A DNA stretch of 28,026 nt from Candidatus Adiutrix sp. (GTDB lineage: Bacteria; Desulfobacterota; Desulfarculia; Adiutricales; Adiutricaceae). The position numbers were made by a program, and so were the translations under genes. Under the pieces are notes generated by a model. The model saw nothing but the letters and a program-made list of their open reading frames with translations. It was not told the origin of the DNA and did not search any database. Below, piece by piece: positions 22,596 through 28,026 of this stretch. Each line of letters starts with the position of its first letter. The stretch's first letter is position 1. The stretch is from assembly GCA_031273445.1 (NCBI GenBank), contig JAISRV010000182.1, positions 1 through 28,026 of the forward strand. The letters are read 5' to 3'.

Positions 22596-23927
22596 ATGCG
22601 CACTGAAGTCGCCATCATCACCACCGAATTTTTACGTGACTTCATCAACAGCTCCATGAAGGAACTGCAACTGGACATTGATTACGTCATTCATCCCTAC
22701 AATTCGTTCAGTGATCTCGCCGGCATATTCGACTCCATTCCAAACCGCATCGACGGCGTCATGACCACCGGCGCCTTTCCCGCTCAGGTCATCCGCCATT
22801 CCTTTCCCGACACAAGGCGCGTCATACGCGCCATAAACAACGACGACGCGGGCATCTATAAGATGTTTCTGCACCTTTTCAACCAAAACCGCGCTCTCGA
22901 CGCTTCCCGCATTTATGCCGACCTCATCGCCGCGGCCGGCCTGGAACTGGACGAATATCTGTTTGGAGAGCGCGAAGCCGGCTTTTCGGAACTGGCCGAT
23001 AAGCACATAAGCTCCATGACCCTTGAGGAGCTGTCCAAGGCCGACGAAATCCAGGCTGAAAAACATTTGAAACTGTGGCGCGAAGGGCGGATAGATCTGT
23101 CCATCACCCGCTTCAGCAGCATTGTCGACCGGCTGAAAAACGCCGGCCTCCCGGTTCTCTTCGCCTACCCCAGCCGGGGCTACCTGCGCGCCGTTTGCCT
23201 TGAGACAGTGCAGGCCGTGCACATCAAACAAATGCGGGAAAACCAGGCCGCCGCCATCATGGTGACGGCGCGGATCAGCCAAAATAATCAAATCTCTTCT
23301 TTCGAACGACGCCAGGAGCGGCTACGGCAGACTATACAGCGTTTTAAAACGTCGCTCCAATTGGACTTCGTCCCCCGCGACGCCAATATGGGCCTGGAGA
23401 TCCTCACCGTACGCAAAAACGTCGCCCTGGTCACCGAAGACTTCACCGTCTGCCGTATGCGCCCGTTCCTCGAAAGCCGCCTGGACTTCGACGTCAACAT
23501 AGGCTACGGCCTGGGGGCCGACCTTTACCAGGCGCGCATCAACGCCGTCGACGCCAATAGAGAAGCCGCCAGGATACCCGGTTCGGCCAGCTGCCTCATC
23601 AACGAACGAGACGAACTGATCGCCCCCCTGCACGGCGAAACCAATCTGGTCGTCCCGCGTGAAATCTCCGGCCCGGCCAGGGAGGCCGCCCGCCTGTCGG
23701 GCCTGTCGGGCTTTACGGTCGAAAAAGTGTTGGCCGCCGTCAAAAGCGCCCGTGGCGGCCGTCTAAGTTCCCGCGAATTGGCCAGTCAACTCTCCATAAC
23801 CCAGCGCAGCGCCAACCGATTTTTAAGCGCCCTAAACGAGGCCGGCCTGGCCAAGGTCATAGAGGCGCGACGCACCGCCACACGCGGCCGGCCGGAGCGC
23901 ATCTACGAAATCCCCATCAATGAATGA
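22596..23927 (+). CDS. Winged-helix regulator with an unrecognised sensor region
   Basis: A 443-aa cytoplasmic protein, no gene name recognised. Residues about 375-443 look like a DNA-binding winged helix (LSSRELASQLSITQRSANRFLSALNEAGLAKV, then a basic RRTATRGRPERIYEIP wing). Residues about 215-345 (ARISQNNQ... FDVNIGYGLGADLYQARINAVDANREA) recall a degenerate GGDEF/nucleotide-cyclase-like fold, without a GGDEF motif. The N-terminal 190 residues could be a ligand-binding domain (IDGVMTTGAFPAQVI). The start ATG has GGCGGGGG just before it. It is divergent from argJ and convergent with pylD (49 bases apart), so it might regulate either; that is inference only. Confidence 0.7.
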   Translation: MRTEVAIITTEFLRDFINSSMKELQLDIDYVIHPYNSFSDLAGIFDSIPNRIDGVMTTGAFPAQVIRHSFPDTRRVIRAINNDDAGIYKMFLHLFNQNRALDASRIYADLIAAAGLELDEYLFGEREAGFSELADKHISSMTLEELSKADEIQAEKHLKLWREGRIDLSITRFSSIVDRLKNAGLPVLFAYPSRGYLRAVCLETVQAVHIKQMRENQAAAIMVTARISQNNQISSFERRQERLRQTIQRFKTSLQLDFVPRDANMGLEILTVRKNVALVTEDFTVCRMRPFLESRLDFDVNIGYGLGADLYQARINAVDANREAARIPGSASCLINERDELIAPLHGETNLVVPREISGPAREAARLSGLSGFTVEKVLAAVKSARGGRLSSRELASQLSITQRSANRFLSALNEAGLAKVIEARRTATRGRPERIYEIPINE

Positions 23928-23976
23928 AGAAGAACCTCAAATGTGGACGGAATAAGCCGAAACTTCGTCCGCCGGT

Positions 23977-24807
23977 TCAATCGGCCAGGGCGGCCAGCAT
24001 GGCGGCCGTGCCGGACTGGAGCGGGTCATGCCACAATTTTTGCGGCGACTGACCGTCCAGCCATTCGATCGGCCAGGACAGGGGCAGGCCGGGCGCGGCC
24101 ACGACCAGGCCGTCCGGCCACAAGGCCTTATCCAGAGCCAGGCGAACGTTGGTGGCGTCGAAAATAAGATTGGTGCGGCCAAGCACGCGGGCCAGCCCCC
24201 CGGGGCCCTCGACCGGCTCTCCGCCGCCCAGTTCCGCCAACGCGGCTGTGCGCCTTAAGGCGTTCACGTCATATAAATAGGGGCGAGCCCCCTTCTCCAG
24301 CAAACATTGGGCCGCCCCCCGCCCAATGACGCCCAGCCCCAGAACCAGCACCTCGCTGTTTTTAAGCGATGAACCGCTCATCAACTCCAAAGCGGCGACA
24401 AAGGCCCGGCTGGTGGCGGGATTATTGTCCGCAATCTCTCCGACGCCTCTTTTTTCAGCCAGATAACGTTCATCATCGGCATATATCAGATAGTCCGCGC
24501 CCCACCCGGCGGCTTCGGCGAAGCCGTCTTCATCCGGGCTCTTCATGACGGCCGCTTCAAGGCCCAGACGACGCCCGACAGCCGCCGCGCTTGCGGCAAA
24601 TCCGCTGAGCGCGCCCTCTCCGCTGGAGATGGACACGGCCGCCAGGCGGCGCCCCTTAAAAGCCGCGCGGACCTGCTCCGGATCACGGCCCGCGGCCAAG
24701 GCGCCTAGTTCCGGAAGCCCCACCCCCAGCCGGCCTTTGATGCGCCGATCGTATTCCCTCCAGCCGTCGGGGATGCCCTGAATATCGGCTTCAACAAGTC
24801 TGGTCAT
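23977..24807 (-). CDS. pylD: Pyrrolysine synthase PylD (3-methylornithyl-N6-lysine dehydrogenase)
   Basis: A 276-aa homologue of PylD, which oxidises L-lysine-Ne-3R-methyl-ornithine with NAD+ in the last step of pyrrolysine synthesis. Shared blocks in order: SSGEGALSGFAAS, YLIYADDERYLA, GEIADNNPATSRAFVAALELM, the Rossmann segment EVLVLGLGVIGRGAAQ, YLYDVNA, LIFDATN, and the C-terminal APGLPLSW and SGTAAMLAAL, lining up with the Methanosarcina enzyme. GGAGG 5 bases ahead supports the ATG at 24807; an ATG at 24876 has a ribosome binding site too close to use well. pylB, pylC, pylS and a tRNA-Pyl gene are not seen in this window. A generic NAD-dependent dehydrogenase of the same fold is the alternative, but the motif match is specific. 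Confidence 0.88.
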   Translation of the reverse strand: MTRLVEADIQGIPDGWREYDRRIKGRLGVGLPELGALAAGRDPEQVRAAFKGRRLAAVSISSGEGALSGFAASAAAVGRRLGLEAAVMKSPDEDGFAEAAGWGADYLIYADDERYLAEKRGVGEIADNNPATSRAFVAALELMSGSSLKNSEVLVLGLGVIGRGAAQCLLEKGARPYLYDVNALRRTAALAELGGGEPVEGPGGLARVLGRTNLIFDATNVRLALDKALWPDGLVVAAPGLPLSWPIEWLDGQSPQKLWHDPLQSGTAAMLAALAD

Positions 24808-25106
24808 TATTTCCTCCCCACATGAAATTGCCCGCCCGCGACCGGGGCCGCCCGCCATAATAGCACAAGCTTTCATTCTCCTTCCATTTTTCCCGCGCCC
24901 GCGATTCGCCGAAGAATTAAAACTAAAGTTAATTGGATAATTTTTAAAAATTCATAAAAATCATTTAAGTGTTTTTTGAGATAACCGATAAGAGTATCGA
25001 AGGAAGTTCGAGAAGAAATTCCTTCAAAAATTGGCCCGACGCGTAAGGGCAGTCCCAATCACCAGCGCGTCGTTTTTACTCTTTGGGTAGGAAAGGAAGA
25101 AGGACC
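24808..25106 (+). other. pylD / flagellin intergenic region and flagellin 5' UTR
   Basis: No gene seen. The part next to flagellin is its 5' UTR and holds two hairpins: GAAGGAA/TTCCTTC (24999-25005 with 25019-25025) and GACGCG/CGCGTC (25038-25043 with 25066-25071). The second is followed by TTTTT (25073-25077) and resembles a weak attenuator or an mRNA-stability element. I found no convincing promoter for pylD here. Confidence 0.5.
24965..24991 (+). promoter_or_regulatory. Sigma-28 (FliA) promoter for flagellin
   Basis: TTAAGTGT (24965-24972), 11-base spacer and ACCGATAA (24984-24991). Against the consensus TAAAGTTT-N11-GCCGATAA this is 6/8 and 7/8. It lies about 115 bases upstream of the flagellin start codon, as expected for a late flagellar gene. 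Confidence 0.85.
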
Positions 25107-26966
25107 ATGAGTCTTGTAATCAACAACAACATGATGGCCGCCAATACCGCCAGGATACTCGGCAACACTTACGCCAGTCTGTCCAAGAGCACTCAGCGGC
25201 TCTCATCCGGCCTGCGCATCAACAGCGCCGCTGACGATGCGGCCGGCCTGGCCATCCGCGAACTTATGCGGTCGGACATCGCCACCATGAAACAGGGCAT
25301 CAGAAACGCGGCCGACGGCATCAGTCTTCTTCAGACGGCTGAAGGCGCCATGGCCGTTATCGACGAAAAGCTGACTCGTATGAAAGAACTGGCCGAACAG
25401 GCGGCCACCGGCACCTACACCACAGTGCAGCGTGAAATCATCAACTCTGAATATCAGGCCATGGCCGCGGAAATCGACCGCATCGCCAACTCAGCTGAAT
25501 TCAACGGCGTCAAACTGCTTGACGGTTCAATCAGCGCCATCCATCAGGGCAAAGGCCTTAAAATTCACTTCGGCACCGGCAACAGCGAAGCCGAGGATTA
25601 CTACTTCATCAATATAGGCGACATCCGGGCGACCAGCCAGAGCGGCCTCAGAATCGCCGGCGACGCCAAAAACGATATATGGGGCACGGTCGGGACCCAC
25701 GGCGGCCCCAATACGACCGGCTGCTGCGGCGGCGGCATACCCAGCCTGGACCAGCCGGTCGCCAACTGGCACTCCGGCGAGGTCTTCGCCTACGGTTACA
25801 ACTGGGATTGGCAAGAAAACGACGACACCCGGTTGAACAGGGGGCGCTATATCGCCGGCGCTTACCAGGTCGGCTCCGGGGCCACCTTGCAGCAGCTGCT
25901 GGATATGGTCAACCAGGGCAGCCAGGCCCGCGTGCGGGTGGATTTTTCCGCCGGCACCACTCTGGGCAGTCTGGTCGACGGCAATACCACTTCCGGGGCG
26001 CATCGCATCTGCTTCGGCAACGAAATATATTACGTCGGCAGCGCCACTCTGGGAACGCAGGACCTCTCCGGCCAAAAGACGGCTTACAATTTGGAGCAGA
26101 CCGGGCCGCCGACCGCGGATCTGGACACCGCGGCTATAAGCGCCCTCTGCCTGGCCATAAACAATAACCCTAACAGCGAATTCTGGGCCCGCATAGAAAC
26201 CGACGTCTACCGCCCGGGCTACAGTTCGCTGTATGTCTTCGCCAAAGAAGGCGGCGACAAGAAAGACGTTTCCGCCTGCGACGAACAGATGGGGCATATC
26301 AGAGGCAGCGCGGCCCAGTCAACCAAGATTCAGTGGTATAACGACGAGACGGAAACGTCTGTTGAAAACGGCACCTACTTCGGCAACGGCGGCAAATACT
26401 GGGGCACATTGAAGACTGTTCCCACCGGCTACGGTTCTTGGGGAGTGCGGCTTGAAGGAAAGGACGTGGGCAAGGAACGCGACCTGTGGATCCTCAATGT
26501 CGGCCCGGAGGCCGATGCGGACATCAGAACGGATCAGGCCAGCGCCTGGACCGGGATCGGCTTCGGCCTAAACAGCAACGGCAGCGCGCTAACCAACTTA
26601 TTGGGGCTTGACCGCCAGGCTTTCGTGGAAATACAGAACGCCGCCGACGGCGACTGGGCCGGCGCGCACATCAGAAGCCAGAGCCACGCCCAGGAAGCGC
26701 TGGACGCCGTCCAGGCCGCCATCGAAAAAAAGGATAAAATCAGGGCCACTTTGGGCGCGTATCAGAATCGCCTGGAAAACACCATCACCAATCTGGAAAT
26801 ACAGGCGGAAAATCTCCAGGCCTCTGAAAGCCGCATCTCCGATGTGGACATGGCCACGGAAATGACCACCTTCGTGAAGAACCAGGTTCTGACGCAGGCC
26901 GCCATCTCGATGTTAAGCCAGGCCAACAGCCTGCCGCAGATGGCTCTTTCTCTCCTCAACGGCTAA
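25107..26966 (+). CDS. fliC: Flagellin
   Basis: A 619-aa flagellar filament subunit. The N-terminal D0/D1 domain (about 1-165) is classical: SLVINNNMMAANTARILG, LSSGLRINSAADDAAGLAI, LTRMKELAEQAA and FNGVKLLDGS. The C-terminal D1/D0 (about 520-619) ends with the usual ISMLSQANSLPQMALSLLNG. The central domain (about 170-515) is long and unlike common flagellins: Gly/Asn/Tyr/Trp-rich, with five cysteines (TTGCCGGG, HRICFG, SALCLA, SACDEQ), which is unusual because most flagellins lack Cys. The ATG at 25107 follows AAGAAGGACC; a frame open to 25083 has no better start. Transcribed from a sigma-28 promoter. Confidence 0.97.
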   Translation: MSLVINNNMMAANTARILGNTYASLSKSTQRLSSGLRINSAADDAAGLAIRELMRSDIATMKQGIRNAADGISLLQTAEGAMAVIDEKLTRMKELAEQAATGTYTTVQREIINSEYQAMAAEIDRIANSAEFNGVKLLDGSISAIHQGKGLKIHFGTGNSEAEDYYFINIGDIRATSQSGLRIAGDAKNDIWGTVGTHGGPNTTGCCGGGIPSLDQPVANWHSGEVFAYGYNWDWQENDDTRLNRGRYIAGAYQVGSGATLQQLLDMVNQGSQARVRVDFSAGTTLGSLVDGNTTSGAHRICFGNEIYYVGSATLGTQDLSGQKTAYNLEQTGPPTADLDTAAISALCLAINNNPNSEFWARIETDVYRPGYSSLYVFAKEGGDKKDVSACDEQMGHIRGSAAQSTKIQWYNDETETSVENGTYFGNGGKYWGTLKTVPTGYGSWGVRLEGKDVGKERDLWILNVGPEADADIRTDQASAWTGIGFGLNSNGSALTNLLGLDRQAFVEIQNAADGDWAGAHIRSQSHAQEALDAVQAAIEKKDKIRATLGAYQNRLENTITNLEIQAENLQASESRISDVDMATEMTTFVKNQVLTQAAISMLSQANSLPQMALSLLNG

Positions 26967-26984
26967 TGAACGACAAGGAACAGA

Positions 26985-27611
26985 GTGAACGCCATGATGA
27001 ACATGAATATAAGCGAACTTAACGCCGTAACCGACATTCTGGCCGCCGGGCTGGCCAGAGGCTCTGAAACCGTCCTGGGAGTGCCGTTGGAAGTGGCCGA
27101 GGCTCTGGCCTCGGCCCAGGAGCAGATGTTGGGCCTGCCGGAAGTCATTGCCGAACTGACCGCCGCCCGGGAAAGATTCGTCGCCGTCAGCGCCGCCGTG
27201 AAACGCATGATCGAACTGGCCGACGAGTCGGCCGCCCTGGCGGCCGACGACGGGCTAAGCCGTCAGGCTTTGGAAGAGGAATTCATCAACCTGGCCAAAG
27301 TCATCGCCGCCGACGCGGGCCGCCAGTACTACGCCGGCCCCAATCTAAGCGTCAGAAATAAAGAGCAGGCCCTAAGCGCCGCCAGGATCATCCGCTACAT
27401 GGAGCCGGTCATAGAGGCTATGGCCCATGACCTGACCGAACAGAGGGACCTGATACACGAGGTCATAGCCGAAACCGTTTACTTCCTCGGAGTGGTGGCC
27501 CAGTGTTACCCCGACGCGGAAGGCTCAGGTCGACTCGGCGGCTTGATAAATGAAGCTCAAAAATATTTCCGCGCCGACGGCGCCTCAGCCCCGGCGGGCG
27601 CGCTGCACTAA
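26985..27611 (+). CDS. Unrecognised 208-aa protein cotranscribed with flagellin
   Basis: It follows flagellin by 18 bases with a GTG start (AAGGA 5 bases upstream), so it is in the same transcript. I do not recognise it as FlaG, FliS or FliD. It is helical and acidic with no signal peptide or membrane segment. Residues about 65-125 (VKRMIELADES... EEFINLAKVIAADAG... YAGPNL) can be aligned by eye with the flagellin D1 stretch LTRMKELAEQAA... NSEYQAMAAEIDRIANSA... FNGVKL. The N terminus (ISELNAVTDILAAGLARGSETVLG) faintly recalls CheC/FliY-type proteins. A flagellar accessory, chaperone or filament-related role is plausible from position; function unknown. Confidence 0.8.
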   Translation: MNAMMNMNISELNAVTDILAAGLARGSETVLGVPLEVAEALASAQEQMLGLPEVIAELTAARERFVAVSAAVKRMIELADESAALAADDGLSRQALEEEFINLAKVIAADAGRQYYAGPNLSVRNKEQALSAARIIRYMEPVIEAMAHDLTEQRDLIHEVIAETVYFLGVVAQCYPDAEGSGRLGGLINEAQKYFRADGASAPAGALH

Positions 27612-27656
27612 AACCCGCCACACCAAGGTCTAATTTCAGACCACCCCAAAGAGACG

Positions 27657-27692
27657 AACCGTCCTGTCGGCCAAGCAGGACGGTTTTCTTTT
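27657..27692 (+). terminator. Intrinsic terminator of the flagellin operon
   Basis: A perfect 10-bp stem (27657-27666 with 27676-27685, loop of 9) followed by TTCTTTTG, 45 bases after the last stop codon. A smaller hairpin (GGTCT/AGACC, 27628-27642) precedes it. Confidence 0.9.
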
Positions 27693-27729
27693 GCGCTCAA
27701 GGCGCGCCCGCGCAGCCGATTCTTTTCCG

Positions 27730-28026
27730 TCAGACCAGAAAATTGGCCGGCTGTATGCCGAATTCCTGCGGATGGCAGCAACGGAGAATATTTCTATAAA
27801 AAGCGCCTGTCTGCGGGTCGCGGTCCGACAAATTGACGTACTGGCCTTTTCTGAGCCGGTCTTTTTTGGTTCTGACCAAAAGGCAGACAATCGGACGAGC
27901 GGCTTCCGCGTTTTCAGGCGTCTCCACGGCCAGACCGACTTCCTTGGTGTCCATAATCAGGAAACTCCCGACCGGGTATATCCCGATCATCTCGATAAAG
28001 ACATGCAAAAGAATGGGATCAAGAAC
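27730..28026 (-). CDS. C-terminal end of an HD-GYP-like protein (partial)
   Basis: The frame is open from the window edge (28026) to TGA at 27730, giving 98 codons of a longer protein. The sequence at the edge (LDPILLHVFIEMIGIYPVGSFLI) and DTKEVGLAVE are typical of the last part of HD-GYP domain proteins, many of which hydrolyse cyclic-di-GMP. The catalytic HD and GYP motifs lie outside the window, so activity cannot be judged. A TTG at 28008 can serve as an apparent start but lies inside the conserved domain. The gene is convergent with the flagellin operon, and a c-di-GMP link to motility would fit. Confidence 0.75.
   Translation of the reverse strand, partial: VLDPILLHVFIEMIGIYPVGSFLIMDTKEVGLAVETPENAEAARPIVCLLVRTKKDRLRKGQYVNLSDRDPQTGAFYRNILRCCHPQEFGIQPANFLV

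Noticed and set aside
24873..25058. 61-aa ORF on the minus strand upstream of pylD, considered as a pylC or pylB remnant
   Set aside because: No motif of either protein; it covers the sigma-28 promoter and leader of flagellin.
1..28026. CRISPR array, insertion sequence or transposase
   Set aside because: No regularly spaced short repeats and no transposase or integrase motif were seen.

Overview
The window reads as a GC-rich chromosome segment of a strictly anaerobic, flagellated Gram-negative bacterium, most likely Desulfobacterota (former Deltaproteobacteria). The main pointers are a secreted CbiK-type cobaltochelatase under a cobalamin riboswitch (a Desulfovibrio-like trait), a pylD gene for pyrrolysine synthesis, a molybdopterin-binding protein, a CarD regulator, an SPL-photolyase/ParB-like pair and a flagellin with a sigma-28 promoter. 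The taxonomic placement is inference; there is no rRNA marker.

Layout. Positions 1-1449 (minus): a two-gene operon of small membrane proteins (a DUF5058-type protein and a partner) plus the first codons of a third gene, behind a consensus promoter and a leader of about 200 nt. 1781-3317 (minus): promoter, cobalamin riboswitch, attenuator, secreted cobaltochelatase and terminator. 3411-12288 (plus): two giant ORFs of phage/conjugative-element 'polyvalent protein' type, carrying ADP-ribosyltransferase-like, LPD3-like, phosphoribosyltransferase-like and two HExxH metallopeptidase-like domains. They look like one ancestral gene of about 2,950 codons split by a single-base frameshift near 7917, with an internal 850-bp duplication. 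The gene ends against a tRNA-Lys gene, so the block looks like the remnant of an integrated element. 12295-13572: tRNA-Lys(CUU), a DsbA-like oxidoreductase and tRNA-His(GUG).

13604-14764 (plus): a structured leader and a MoaB/MoeA-like molybdopterin-binding protein. 14780-16886 (minus): ParB-like and spore-photoproduct-lyase-like genes, translationally overlapped. 16935-21124 (minus): a housekeeping series of CBS-ACT protein, RidA, UppS, a C39-like lipoprotein, an RluD-type pseudouridine synthase and CarD. 21292-22467 (minus): argJ, divergent from a 443-aa winged-helix regulator with which it appears to share a palindromic -10 region. 23977-24807 (minus): pylD, with no other pyl gene beside it. 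25107-27611 (plus): flagellin and an unrecognised 208-aa protein, then a strong terminator. 27730-28026 (minus): the C-terminal end of an HD-GYP-like protein cut by the window edge.

How the genes connect. CbiK feeds cobalamin synthesis, and its riboswitch and attenuator would shut it off when B12 is plentiful. Corrinoids and pyrrolysine are both needed for methylamine methyl transfer in other organisms, so cbiK and pylD point to the same lifestyle, although they are not adjacent. The most unusual item is the split polyvalent gene at the tRNA-Lys locus; the orphan pylD, the altered C39-like lipoprotein and the Cys-containing flagellin are the next most notable.
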